Shown: piece by piece, positions 31,697 through 42,332 of the stretch
How positions within the stretch are numbered: the stretch's first letter is position 1
How the letters are laid out: each line of letters opens with the position of its first letter
Assembly (NCBI RefSeq): GCF_002111595.1
Contig: NZ_LUTN01000004.1
Coordinates: 124,001 to 188,000, forward strand
Origin: Lonsdalea britannica
GTDB lineage: Bacteria; Pseudomonadota; Gammaproteobacteria; Enterobacterales; Enterobacteriaceae
Direction: 5' to 3'
DNA length: 64,000 bases
The notes under the pieces: model-generated
Told to the model about the DNA's origin: nothing
Seen by the model: only the letters and a program-made list of their open reading frames with translations
Database searches by the model: none
Translations under genes and position numbers: made by a program

Positions 31697-32953
31697 ATGG
31701 ACCAGCATTTTGATATTCCGGAAACGATGAACGCTTACATTATCCGGCCCGAACGCTATGGCGAACCTCTCCATGCGATTCAACGGGAGATCGTCGCGAT
31801 TCCGACGCTGTCGCCGAAACAGGTCCTGATTCATGTGATGGCGGCGGGACTTAACTACAACAATGTTTGGGCGGCGCTGGGCAAACCGGTGGATATCATC
31901 GCCGCCCGCAAGAAAAAGTCTAAAGACGCAGAGCCTTTCCATATCGGTGGTTCCGAGGCCGCCGGGATCGTCTGCGCCGTCGGTGCTGAAGTGACGAACG
32001 TCAAACCCGGCGATGCGGTCGTCGTCTCCTGTTCGGTTTACGACGCCACGTCGCTGGAATCCCGTCTCGCGCCCGATCCCATGTTTGTGCGCAGTCAGGA
32101 AATTTACGGTTACGAGAGAAACTTTGGCTCGTTTGCGGAATATACCCGCGTCGAAGACTACCAGTGTTTCCCCAAACCGGCGTTTCTTACCTGGGAAGAG
32201 AGCGCCACGCTGATGTTGAACGGCCCTACCGCCTACAAGCAGCTGACCCACTGGGTTCCAAACCACGTGAAGCCCGGCGATCCCGTCCTCATCTGGGGAG
32301 CCGCCGGTGGGCTGGGATCGATGTCGGTGCAGATCGTCAACGCGCTGGGAGGGCTTGCCATCGGCGTGGTGTCGAGCGCAGAAAAAGGAGACTACATTCG
32401 CTCACTCGGCGCGGTGGGCTATCTTTTGCGCAATCACTATAACTATCTGGGCCGCTTGCCCAATCTGGACTCCAGCGAGTACGCCGCCTGGAGCCGCGGT
32501 TTCGCGCAATTCCGACGCGACTATTTCAAAGCGCTCGGCAAAAAAGATCTGCCGAAACTGGTGATCGAGCATTCCGGTCAGGACACGTTTCCTACCTCGC
32601 TGCAGATTTGCGATCACTCCGGCATGATTGTCACCGTCGGCGGCACCTCCGGGTACAACTGCGATTTTGATGTCCGCCACCTGTGGATGCATCAAAAACG
32701 CATTCAGGGTTCTCACTACGCCAACATCAGGGAATGTGGCGAATTCCTGCATCTGGTCAATCAGAAACGGCTCTCCCCCACGCTGAATCGAGTCTTTGCA
32801 TTCGACGATATCCCCCGCGCCCATCAGGAGTTGATGGAGGGCAAACTTCACGGCAATGCCGCGATATTGGTCAATGCGCCTTCAGCAGGGCTGGGAGCCG
32901 TGAAGGAACAAGAACAAAGAAGGAAGGCCAAGCCGCAAGCGGCCACATTGTGA
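31697..32953 (+). CDS. cfa8: Crotonyl-CoA carboxylase/reductase, Cfa8-like
   Basis: This 418-residue medium-chain reductase has the hallmarks of crotonyl-CoA carboxylase/reductases: LNYNNVWAALG near the N-terminus, NFGSFAEY, the AAGGLGS nucleotide loop and a long insertion before the EHSGQDTFP segment. Such enzymes reduce and carboxylate crotonyl-CoA to ethylmalonyl-CoA with NADPH. In coronafacic acid synthesis Cfa8 supplies that extender. I placed the start at 31697 (AGGGAG upstream) and not at the GTG nine bases earlier. The C-terminal 25 residues are charged and rich in Lys, Arg and Gln. Its presence implies a branched extender unit for the PKS. Confidence 0.83.
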   Translation: MDQHFDIPETMNAYIIRPERYGEPLHAIQREIVAIPTLSPKQVLIHVMAAGLNYNNVWAALGKPVDIIAARKKKSKDAEPFHIGGSEAAGIVCAVGAEVTNVKPGDAVVVSCSVYDATSLESRLAPDPMFVRSQEIYGYERNFGSFAEYTRVEDYQCFPKPAFLTWEESATLMLNGPTAYKQLTHWVPNHVKPGDPVLIWGAAGGLGSMSVQIVNALGGLAIGVVSSAEKGDYIRSLGAVGYLLRNHYNYLGRLPNLDSSEYAAWSRGFAQFRRDYFKALGKKDLPKLVIEHSGQDTFPTSLQICDHSGMIVTVGGTSGYNCDFDVRHLWMHQKRIQGSHYANIRECGEFLHLVNQKRLSPTLNRVFAFDDIPRAHQELMEGKLHGNAAILVNAPSAGLGAVKEQEQRRKAKPQAATL

Positions 32954-32988
32954 ACGCGTCATACCGTTTGGAGAGAAAACGCCAATTT

Positions 32989-33045
32989 ATGACGCGCTTC
33001 AAACTTAAGGGAAGTTTGCCGATTTTTGATAGTGACATTCACTGA
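32989..33045 (+). pseudogene. Possible 5' stub of a truncated gene after the polyketide cluster
   Basis: An 18-residue frame begins at 32989 and ends in SLPIFDSDIH before a stop. The (I)xDxDxH ending resembles the first strand of amidohydrolase-family proteins (metal-binding Asp-x-His). No continuation is found downstream. It may be the remnant of a longer gene cut by a deletion between the cluster and eutE, or chance. The evidence is weak. Confidence 0.25.
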
Positions 33046-33091
33046 AGCGTCGCAACATGCCCATAGCCCGCGAGCGACAGCAGCGCCAAAA

Positions 33092-33124
33092 CGCGGACAG
33101 ATTCACGCGATTAATCTGTCCGCG
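33092..33124 (+). terminator. Hairpin downstream of the polyketide cluster
   Basis: A perfect 12-bp stem (CGCGGACAGATT and its complement) with a 9-base loop lies between the reductase gene and eutE. No T-run follows, so it is a probable but not classical terminator. It marks the end of the polyketide transcription unit. Confidence 0.45.
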
Positions 33125-33244
33125 GTGCGACCGATAAGAGTGCGGCCGCACAGGTGATCGCCGCCCCAACGCTCGCAGGGAAAACGATTCCGCATGTCTA
33201 TCGCTATGCAGATGGGGTCTGAACTTATCCTGGAGGATTCACGT

Positions 33245-34623
33245 ATGGAACAGTCAATATTCGAGCCCGATGCTCCGGTATGCCCGGCGCCTAAATTCGA
33301 TATGCAATACGGTGTTTTTGCCTCATTGGATGAGGCGGTGAATGCAGCCGCGCAAGCGCAGAAGCAGCTGGATAATGTAGTGTTGCGGCAAAGAGTGATT
33401 GCGGCGATCCGCGAGGCCGGCGAGCGCTACGCTCAGGTGCTGGCGGAAATGGCCGTGGCCGAAACGGGTATGGGCCGCGTCACCGACAAATATGCCAAAA
33501 ACGTCTCCCAGGCGCGCAGCACGCCGGGAACGGAAAGTCTGGCGGCCAGGTGCTCACCGGCGACAACGGGATGACGCTGATCGAAAACGCCCCCTGGGGC
33601 GTAGTGGCGTCGGTCACCCCTTCAACCAACCCGGCCGCGACCGTGATCAATAACGCCATCAGCATGATCGCCGCAGGCAATAGCATCGTGTTTGCGCCCC
33701 ATCCCTCGGCGAAGAAGGTCTCTTTGCACACCATCAGCCTGCTGAACAGAGCGATAGTGGCCGCAGGCGGCCCCGAGAATCTGCTGGTCACCGTCGAAGA
33801 CCCGAATATCGAAACCGCTCAGCGCCTGTTTTGTCATCCGGGCATTAGCCTATTGGTCGTGACCGGCGGCGAAGCCGTGGTGGAAGCCGCCCGCAAACAT
33901 ACGGACAAGCGTCTGATCGCCGCTGGCGCAGGCAACCCGCCCGTCGTGGTGGATGAAACCGCGGACATTGCCCGCGCCGCCCGCGATATCGTGCGCGGCG
34001 CGTCCTTCGACAACAATATTATCTGCGTCGATGAGAAAGTGGCGATCGTCGTCGACAGCGTGGCCGATGCGTTGCTGGCCGATATGCAGCGGCACCACGC
34101 GGTATTGCTGACCAACGAGCAAGTGGAGCAGCTACTGCCGCTGCTGCTGACCGATATCGACGAACACGGCAAAGGCCGCCCCAGCCGCGACTGGGTAGGG
34201 CGCGATGCCGCGAAGATCGCCGCGGCAATTGGTCTGGACGTTAGCGATAGCACACGGCTGCTGCTGGCGGAAACCCCGGCGGACCACCCTTTCGCCGTGA
34301 CGGAGATGATGATGCCGGTGCTGCCCGTCGTGCGCGTGGCTGACGTGAACGACGCCATCGAACTGGCGGTGCGGCTGGAGGGCGGATGTCGCCATACGGC
34401 GGCGATGCACTCAACCAACATCACCCACCTGCACAAGATGGCCAACCGCATCAACACCAGCATTTTCGTGAAGAACGGCCCCTGTATCGCCGGGCTGGGA
34501 TTCGGGGGCGAGGGCTGTACGTCCATGACCATTTCCACGCCGACCGGCGAAGGGGTGACGTCAGCTCATACTTTCGTCCGTATCCGCCGTTGTGTGATGG
34601 TGGATATGTTTCGCATCGTCTAG
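33245..34623 (+). pseudogene. eutE: CoA-acylating acetaldehyde dehydrogenase EutE, frameshifted
   Basis: This protein matches EutE of ethanolamine use almost throughout; it makes acetyl-CoA from acetaldehyde, NAD+ and CoA. The catalytic Cys is at about residue 261 (NIICVDEK), and the NAD-binding and C-terminal segments (FVKNGPCIAGLG) are present. One base is missing near 33543 (GGG read as GG), so the frame breaks at residue about 100; corrected length is 459, against 467 in E. coli. The start at 33245 has GGAGG upstream. The usual N-terminal encapsulation peptide is poorly matched, and no shell genes are nearby. Only eutR accompanies it, so the eut operon is reduced. A link to the polyketide genes upstream is possible but unproven. 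Confidence 0.83.
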
Positions 34624-34731
34624 TTTTCGTATGCTAAATGCCTCTGCCGCTGGCACCCAGCGGCAGGGACGCTTGCCCATCGGATCATTGCGCCCTGCGC
34701 GGCGCAAAGGTTTTACCGGAGGAAACGACAG

Positions 34732-35772
34732 ATGAAAACAGGCAATCACCTTCATCCGCATCAGCTCGACACCCAGCCGACACCTCCTGAAGCCGTCCAG
34801 GCGTTACTGAGTCAAACTCACCCGATGCACCAGCGTTACACGCAGGACGTTTACGCCCAGTCTCGCACCATCACCGCCTGGCAGCAGCTCTACGATCAGG
34901 TTTCCCCCGGTCATTTTCGCGGCGAGCTACAGGAACTGCTGTTGGACGGCATGCAGCTCTGTCACGAATACACCAACCTTGCTTTACGGCAATCCTGCAT
35001 GACCTGGGCGGGCTCGGTGTGGTTCGGTATTCCCTCCACGCAGGAGAACATGGGATTTATCAACGCGCAGCCGCTGGACAAGTACGGCATTGCCGTCAGC
35101 CCCGGAGGGAAAGAGTTCGAGCTGTCGACGCCGGACGACTTTTCCATTCTCGGCGTCGTGATCTCGCACGAGGTGCTCCAGCAATACATCGGCGCGCTCA
35201 GCGATCCGCAGTGGCTGACCGAACGGCTAACACAGGGCTCCACGCTACAGATGGATCTCAGCAACAAGGAACAGCTGTGCGAGTACATCCGCCACGCGCT
35301 GTGGTACAGCGGCCATTTTCCGCAGGTGATGAAACAGCGCAACACGCAGAAGCTGTTAAACCATAATCTGCTCACGATGCTGATGTCGTTTCTGGAAAAC
35401 GTCCAGCCGCCCACAGAACCGGCGCAGAATCACCATCACCGCAAGCTGATCGCCTTTGCGCGGGAGTATGTGCTGAGCCAAACCTCGGAGCCGGTCACCG
35501 TTCTGGATCTGTGCAACCGGCTGCACGTCAGCCGTCGTACCCTGCAAAACGCCTTCCAGAATGTATTAGGCATCGCCCCCAACGCCTGGCTTAAAATTAT
35601 TCGCCTCAACGCGGTGCGGCGTGAATTGGTCGACCCCGACACCCCGCACCGTACGGTGCAAGATGCCGCGATGCAGTGGGGGTTCTGGCATTTGAGCCAG
35701 TTCGCCAGCGACTATCAGAAATTGTTTAACGAAAAACCTTCGCTGACCTTGCGGCGCCACTCCCCACACTGA
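34732..35772 (+). CDS. eutR: AraC-family ethanolamine operon regulator EutR
   Basis: This 346-residue protein aligns along its length with EutR, the activator that responds to ethanolamine and cobalamin. The central ALRQSC, the GGxEFELSTPDD segment and the C-terminal double helix-turn-helix (TVLDLCNRLHVSRRTLQNAF) are all typical. It follows eutE by 108 bases, as regulator genes do at the end of eut operons. Here the ammonia lyase genes eutBC and the shell genes are absent from the window, so the regulator is either an orphan or has taken new targets. Confidence 0.85.
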   Translation: MKTGNHLHPHQLDTQPTPPEAVQALLSQTHPMHQRYTQDVYAQSRTITAWQQLYDQVSPGHFRGELQELLLDGMQLCHEYTNLALRQSCMTWAGSVWFGIPSTQENMGFINAQPLDKYGIAVSPGGKEFELSTPDDFSILGVVISHEVLQQYIGALSDPQWLTERLTQGSTLQMDLSNKEQLCEYIRHALWYSGHFPQVMKQRNTQKLLNHNLLTMLMSFLENVQPPTEPAQNHHHRKLIAFAREYVLSQTSEPVTVLDLCNRLHVSRRTLQNAFQNVLGIAPNAWLKIIRLNAVRRELVDPDTPHRTVQDAAMQWGFWHLSQFASDYQKLFNEKPSLTLRRHSPH

Positions 35773-37085
<1,313 letters not shown>

Positions 37086-37182
37086 TTTTTCCGCGCCATC
37101 CGCCAACTCAGCTCCTTTTCTCTCCGCGCCACCGGCCGGAGGGAGGAGGAGATGTCGTTAATCCCCAAAGAGAGACATAGGC

Positions 37183-38031
37183 ATGAACATAATGATCGCG
37201 CTGATCCCGGCGCTATTCTGGGGGATCCTCCCACTCGTGGTGTCCTCGATTGGCGGCTCGCCCAACAACCAGATCATTGGCACTACGCTGGGCGCTTTCG
37301 TCGTCGCTCTCGCCGTCGCGATCTTCGTGCCAGCGAATCTGGTATGGCCGGTGGTCATCGGGGGCGCCGGTTCGGGAATGTGCTGGGCCTTTGGTCAATA
37401 TTTGCAGTACGTCTCCTTCACGAAAATCGATGTGTCGAAAGCCATGCCCGTGTCTACCGGGCTGCAACTGATTGGGACGTCCCTGTTCAGCGTATGCTTT
37501 TTCGGCGAGTGGAAAACCACCAAAATGCTGGGCTTTTTCGCCATCTTTCTGGTGATCGTCGGCGTGTATATGACCACCTACACCTCAAAGAAAAGCGCCT
37601 CGCAAGATCAGCATCTGCTGACCGGGGTAGGTATTCTGATCGTGTCGATGTTCGGCTACGTCGGCTATTCCGCCCTGCCCCGTATGTTTAATCTCAGCGG
37701 GTGGGACGCCTTTCTGCCGCAAACGGCGGGCATGGTGGTGATGTCGCTTCTGCTCTCAATCAAGCAGCTCGGCCGTTCACTCAAAGAGAAACAGACCTAC
37801 TTGAGTATGCTGCCCGGGTTCATCTTTGCGGCAGCCGCGTTGGGGTATTTAATCTCCGCACAACGTAACGGGGTCGCAACCGGATTTACGCTGTCGCAGA
37901 TGAGCGTGATTATTTCCACGCTGGGCGGGATTTTTATCCTGAAGGAACATAAAACCCGCCTGGAGCTGATCCTGACCCTTATCGGTCTGGCGCTGGTTTT
38001 GAGCGGCGGGATTATCATCAGTCAGATTTGA
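37183..38031 (+). CDS. glcU: GlcU-type glucose uptake protein (GRP family)
   Basis: This 282-residue inner-membrane protein has ten hydrophobic segments and belongs to the glucose/ribose porter family of the drug/metabolite transporter superfamily. GSPNNQIIGTTLGA and FGQYLQYVSF are typical of GlcU. It imports unphosphorylated glucose with protons. Together with the dehydrogenase upstream it forms a non-PTS route from glucose to gluconate, which gntK and edd, at about 50-53 kb in this window, could take into the Entner-Doudoroff path (inference). The gene is intact. Confidence 0.83.
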   Translation: MNIMIALIPALFWGILPLVVSSIGGSPNNQIIGTTLGAFVVALAVAIFVPANLVWPVVIGGAGSGMCWAFGQYLQYVSFTKIDVSKAMPVSTGLQLIGTSLFSVCFFGEWKTTKMLGFFAIFLVIVGVYMTTYTSKKSASQDQHLLTGVGILIVSMFGYVGYSALPRMFNLSGWDAFLPQTAGMVVMSLLLSIKQLGRSLKEKQTYLSMLPGFIFAAAALGYLISAQRNGVATGFTLSQMSVIISTLGGIFILKEHKTRLELILTLIGLALVLSGGIIISQI

Positions 38032-38135
38032 CGCGTGCCATTGCGCCTGCGACCGCACTATCAGGAAGCGGGCCTGACGGTCGCCGGGAATATGAAGCCC
38101 AAAAAAGAGGGGGCGATGCCCCTCAGATGTGCGTG

Positions 38136-39641
38136 TTACGGTTTCTGCGTGACAACCTGTTCACGCTGGCTGCGGGGATAAAAACGCCCTTCTTTCAGAG
38201 AAGTTTCGATCTCTTCCAGACTGCGCCCTTTCGTTTCCGGCATCATGAAGTAGATGAAGACGAACCCCAGCAGATTCAGCAACGCGTAGAACCACATGGC
38301 GCCGCCGATGCCCAGCAGATTCACCATCGACAACGCGGTAGAGGTGAGCAGCAGGTTAGAGCCCCACAGCGTGGCCGCATGCAGGCTGCTGGCCTTTTCA
38401 CGTACGCCTAACGGGTAAACCTCCGAGCCGACCAGCCAGCCGATGACCTGAATCCCGCCCGAGTTGAACACCATAAAGGCGAACAGACAGGCCACAATCA
38501 GCCAGCCGTGCTGACCGCCGTTGGCGTTCAATCGGAACATCAGCCCCAGCAAGGCCAGGCTAATGACAGCGCCGGGGATCATATAAAGCGTCAGCGTACG
38601 GCGGCCGATACGGTCGACCAACAGCTTACCCACGATAGTCAGCACCAGATAAATAGCCGCCACACCCAGCGCGGAATGCAGCGCCGTGTCCCGGCTGAAA
38701 CCTGCGCCGGTCAGGAAAGTCGGCGTGTAGTAAATCATCATTTCGATGCCGGAGAGCTGGGTAAACGCGGCAATGCCCAATCCGACGATCAGCGCCGGGC
38801 GCAGCCACGGCTGCTTCAGGTCTTTCCAACTGCCGGTCGATTTGCGTTTGGCGCGTTCATGGACTCGCTGAATGGCCTTGATCTCGCGGCGCACTTCCCG
38901 TGCAGTCTCTCGCACCGTGTCCAGCGCGACGTGGGCTTCCTTCATGCGCTTCTTACCCACCAGCCAGCGCGGACTTTCCGGCAGCGGTAGCATGCCGATC
39001 AGTAGGATCACCGCGGGGATCGCCGCGACGGCGAACATCATGCGCCAGGACCACAGATCCTGTAGGAACGTCCCGACCAGCGCCGCGGTGAGAATGCCGA
39101 TCCCGATTGAAATATTGAAGAACGTGACCAGACGACCGCGTTTCTCCGGCGGGGCCAGCTCGGCAATATAGACCGGTACAATCTGCGACGCGCCCCCGAC
39201 GGCGAACCCCAGCACCAGCCGCGCGGCACCGAGATAATAGGCATTGGCGGACAAACCGGAGCCGATGACCCCCAGTGCGAAGATCGCGGCGACGATCATC
39301 ACCGTGTACCGCCGCCCCAGCACGCTGGAAAGTTTACCGCAAGACAGGGCGCCGACGACGGCGCCGACTAATATGGCGCTGGTGACCAGCTCCTGAGCAT
39401 GGGAAGAAAGCGAAAAGTCATGGGTGATTTGCAGCAGAGCGCCGGAAATAATCCCGGTATCATAGCCATATAAGAATCCCGCAATGGCGGCTATGGCAGT
39501 TGCTGTCAATAAAAAGGCATCAGCGCTTAAAAAGCTGTTATTTTCACTATCGGACGTGTCGGATAACTTTTCATTGTCAGCCGGTAATACCACCGGTGGT
39601 TTATCACTATATTTGTCGCTGTCGTCGTGTACATCAGACAT
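38136..39641 (-). CDS. MFS sugar porter (sugar:proton symporter)
   Basis: This 501-residue, 12-segment transporter of the sugar porter family carries the usual signatures: GYDTGIISGAL near segment 1, GRR(Y/T) loops after segments 2 and 8, PESPRWL before the central loop and PETKGRSLEEIE after segment 12. The first 35 residues are an unusual acidic, Ser- and Asp-rich cytosolic extension. It resembles xylose, arabinose, galactose or inositol symporters; the substrate cannot be told. It converges with the glcU gene, and its promoter lies in the AT-rich region beyond 39642. Confidence 0.87.
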   Translation of the reverse strand: MSDVHDDSDKYSDKPPVVLPADNEKLSDTSDSENNSFLSADAFLLTATAIAAIAGFLYGYDTGIISGALLQITHDFSLSSHAQELVTSAILVGAVVGALSCGKLSSVLGRRYTVMIVAAIFALGVIGSGLSANAYYLGAARLVLGFAVGGASQIVPVYIAELAPPEKRGRLVTFFNISIGIGILTAALVGTFLQDLWSWRMMFAVAAIPAVILLIGMLPLPESPRWLVGKKRMKEAHVALDTVRETAREVRREIKAIQRVHERAKRKSTGSWKDLKQPWLRPALIVGLGIAAFTQLSGIEMMIYYTPTFLTGAGFSRDTALHSALGVAAIYLVLTIVGKLLVDRIGRRTLTLYMIPGAVISLALLGLMFRLNANGGQHGWLIVACLFAFMVFNSGGIQVIGWLVGSEVYPLGVREKASSLHAATLWGSNLLLTSTALSMVNLLGIGGAMWFYALLNLLGFVFIYFMMPETKGRSLEEIETSLKEGRFYPRSQREQVVTQKP

Positions 39642-40137
39642 AAATTTCCTTTATTTCAAGTGAGTGTTAATCGTGGCATATATATTTTTTCGAAAGGTGG
39701 TTGTTGATGATATATTCGGACATACCGTCTGGTGACGATATTATCGACCGTGAGATGCAGTATTTATAGATATAGCATAACATCCCGTGACTGTCACCCC
39801 TGAATAAAAATACACTTTACTGAAAAATTATTTCGTATCAGATCGATATATCACAAACACCTAAGCAGGAATAACGCCCACAGGAAATAAGGGTGATTTC
39901 ATATATAAGCAATAGTTATGCGGCAGGTAAGGAAATATAATTTACCCTCCGAGAAATAGCGAAAAACCGACAAAAAACAACACGAAAAAAATAAAGCGTA
40001 ACGTAGCAAAACGCGGCGCAATAAATATCACTCATAAGCGGCCAAGAATAACCAGAGTTAATGGAAGATCATTCACCCGCCAATGAGACATCATTGCAGA
40101 CCACACAGACAAGGTGGTCTGCAGAGCGCGCACCGCG
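39642..40137. other. AT-rich intergenic region upstream of the sugar porter
   Basis: These 496 bases hold the promoter of the leftward sugar porter gene and the end of a decayed gene to the right. The composition is strongly AT-rich. I see no gene, no clear terminator and no convincing operator. A short frame near 40061-40348 is antisense to the ipdC remnant. Confidence 0.6.
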
Positions 40138-40656
40138 CTATGGACGGCGGGGAGGCGTCACCCCAAAATTAAAACGGTTGCAGTTGCTACACAGCCTTTT
40201 CAACGCCTGCGATCCGTCCATTTCCGTCAGCCTGACTTCAATCAACGTGAGTGACTTCGCATGCTCGGCGAGTTCCAGCGCGGCATCAAGCTGGGCGCCA
40301 TTTTCGACTACCGTGCCGACGACATCCTCTCCGCCGCCCATAGCATGAAGCAGCTCGGTGTAGCGCATTGACGGTATCGTGTTGTAGAACGAGTTCTCCC
40401 CCAGGATATAACGCTCAATCGTGTCGCCGTTGTTGTTGAGCAGAAAAATAACGGGAGCCAGACCGAGACGCATTAACGTCGCCAGCTCATGACAGGAAAT
40501 CTGAAAAGCCCCGTCACCGATGAAAAGCGGATGCCGCCGCTGCGGCGAACCGGTCAAATAAAGATATCCTGCTAAGCTGAAAAGTATCGTCTGCGTCGCT
40601 CCAAACCGGCACCGAGCGGGTCTGGAATACGCATTCGTCTTCCTATTCGCAACGTT
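40138..40656 (-). pseudogene. ipdC: C-terminal remnant of indolepyruvate/phenylpyruvate decarboxylase
   Basis: Only the last 140-170 residues of a thiamine-diphosphate decarboxylase remain, out of about 550. They contain the cofactor motif GDGAFQ with the following NNNGDTIER and a late ...LIEVRLTEMD stretch, as in IpdC or pyruvate decarboxylase. The frame is open back to a stop at 40657 with no proper start and no N-terminal domains, and the upstream residues already diverge. IpdC makes indoleacetaldehyde on the way to auxin in plant-associated enterobacteria. The remnant is the trace of a lost gene. Confidence 0.75.
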
Positions 40657-40671
40657 TCAGAGGTGTTACGC

Positions 40672-41496
40672 ATGAGCACGTTCAGAACGAAAGACGGTAC
40701 TCAGCTGTATTACAAGGATTGGGGGAAAGGTAAGCCGCTGCTGTTCAGCCACGGCTGGCCGCTGGATGCGGATATGTGGGACAGTCAGCTGCATTTCTTC
40801 GCCGAACACGGCTTCAGGGCCATCGCCTTTGACCGCCGCGGCTTCGGGCGTTCCGACCAGCCGTGGAACGGATACCACTATGATACGCTGGCCGACGATA
40901 TCCACGAATTGGTCGAACATCTACAGTTGGACGAGATAACGCTGATCGGCTTTTCGATGGGCGGCGGCGACGTTTCCCGCTACCTCCACCGCCACGGTTC
41001 TCATCGCGTCAGCGCACTGGCGTTACTCAGCGCAGTCACCCCGAAGCTGATGAAGTCGGGTGATTATCCGGAGGGCGTGGACCCACAGGTTATTGACGGT
41101 ATCCGAGAGGGGATCGTGCATGACCGCGCGCAATTTATCAGTGATTTTGCGACACCGTTTTACGGCCTCAACAAAGGGATGCAGGTCTCAGACGGTGTGC
41201 TGACTCAAACGCTGAATATCGCCCTGCTGGCCTCTCTCAAGAGTACGCTCGACTGCGTCACCGCGTTCTCTGAAACAGACTTCCGCCCGGATATGCACAG
41301 CATCAACGTTCCCACGCTGGTTATCCACGGCGACGCCGACCAGGTCGTGCCGTTCGAGTCTACGGGCAAGGTGGCCGCAGAGATGATCAAAAACGCCCAA
41401 CTTAAGGTCTATGAAGGTGCGCCACACGCCATTACCCAGACCCACCGAGATCGGTTGAATCAAGATCTGCTGGAGTTTATTCGGTCGGTCGACTAA
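40672..41496 (+). CDS. Alpha/beta hydrolase, non-haem chloroperoxidase-like
   Basis: This 274-residue alpha/beta hydrolase has the oxyanion HGWPLDAD region, the nucleophile elbow GFSMGG, the acid in HGDADQVVPF and the catalytic His in GAPHAITQTH. The sequence is of the cofactor-free haloperoxidase or arylesterase type; such enzymes hydrolyse esters, and the halogenation seen in vitro is a side reaction. The start at 40672 has an AGAGG ribosome site. There is no signal peptide, so it is cytosolic. No functional link to the neighbours is visible. Confidence 0.83.
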   Translation: MSTFRTKDGTQLYYKDWGKGKPLLFSHGWPLDADMWDSQLHFFAEHGFRAIAFDRRGFGRSDQPWNGYHYDTLADDIHELVEHLQLDEITLIGFSMGGGDVSRYLHRHGSHRVSALALLSAVTPKLMKSGDYPEGVDPQVIDGIREGIVHDRAQFISDFATPFYGLNKGMQVSDGVLTQTLNIALLASLKSTLDCVTAFSETDFRPDMHSINVPTLVIHGDADQVVPFESTGKVAAEMIKNAQLKVYEGAPHAITQTHRDRLNQDLLEFIRSVD

Positions 41497-41888
41497 TGCC
41501 CCTCTCATTCGAGTCTCCGTCTGGGAGGCTCGTTTTCCCTGAAATAGGATGTCGCTTAATATTATAAATACACTGTATACGAACGATTATTATTTATTTT
41601 TTTCATTGAAAATAAATACATTCACAACTTATGCCCACCTAGCATTAATCCCCATCCGATAAGAATATATTTCCCTGGTGATGACACAAAGAGGATACAG
41701 CTAATAGTTTGCCTAGAAGCGTATTTAAGCTTTCGTTTTCCTTGCATAAAACCCGAATTAACCTAACCGATTCCCCCGAACGATGAATGAGTAAAAACCG
41801 CTCTTGTCACAAAAATTAATTTATGCTAAAGATCAGCGCTCGCCCGGATGCGACATAACCTTTATTAAAAAGCAGGAGCATAACAATA
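41497..41888. other. AT-rich intergenic region
   Basis: These 392 bases between the hydrolase and acetyltransferase genes are AT-rich and hold no credible gene. A CTCATTCGAGTCTCCGTCTG... GAGGCTCG stretch just after the hydrolase stop may form a weak hairpin. The promoter of the acetyltransferase gene must lie in the last third. Confidence 0.5.
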
Positions 41889-42302
41889 ATGAAGTTAAAT
41901 ATTACCGACACTCCCAACCCTCAGGATGAGGAATTTGTTATTCAAAGTTTATTGCAACACAATAAACAATTTCAGGAAGGAGATATTCATCCTCTCTTTT
42001 TAACGTTCACCAACGACAATAATGAAATTATCGCCGGGCTGGTGGCAAGCACCTGGTGGGACGCGCTGGAAATCAAATTTCTGTGGGTCGGCGAGGCGTA
42101 TCGTCAGGCCGGTTTAGGTCGCCAAATGATGCAGCAGGCCGAGGCGGAAGCGAAAAAACGCGGCTGTTATATGGCCTATGTCGATACTTTCAGTTTTCAG
42201 GCCAAGGGATTTTACGAGAAGCTCGGTTATCGGGAGTACGGCCACCTCCCCGGCTACGCTCACCAATTTACGCGTCATTATCTCCACAAGGAATTTCAAT
42301 AA
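41889..42302 (+). CDS. GNAT-family N-acetyltransferase
   Basis: This 137-residue protein has the GNAT fold: the acetyl-CoA loop in AYRQAGLGRQMMQQAE (about 75-90), a central strand with VDTFSFQAKGFYEKLGY and the terminal strand. It resembles small acetyltransferases that act on small molecules or antibiotics. The gene is preceded by GCAGGAG. It stands 30 bases before the LuxR-type regulator gene and may share its transcript. The acceptor is unknown. Confidence 0.82.
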   Translation: MKLNITDTPNPQDEEFVIQSLLQHNKQFQEGDIHPLFLTFTNDNNEIIAGLVASTWWDALEIKFLWVGEAYRQAGLGRQMMQQAEAEAKKRGCYMAYVDTFSFQAKGFYEKLGYREYGHLPGYAHQFTRHYLHKEFQ

Positions 42303-42332
42303 GTTATCAATTCGTCTTGAAAGGAGGCCAGG

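Noticed and set aside
18935-32953. Calling the cluster a complete coronafacic acid or coronatine locus
   Set aside because: Cfa7, the ligase and coronamic acid genes are not in the window, so the product cannot be assumed to be coronafacic acid.
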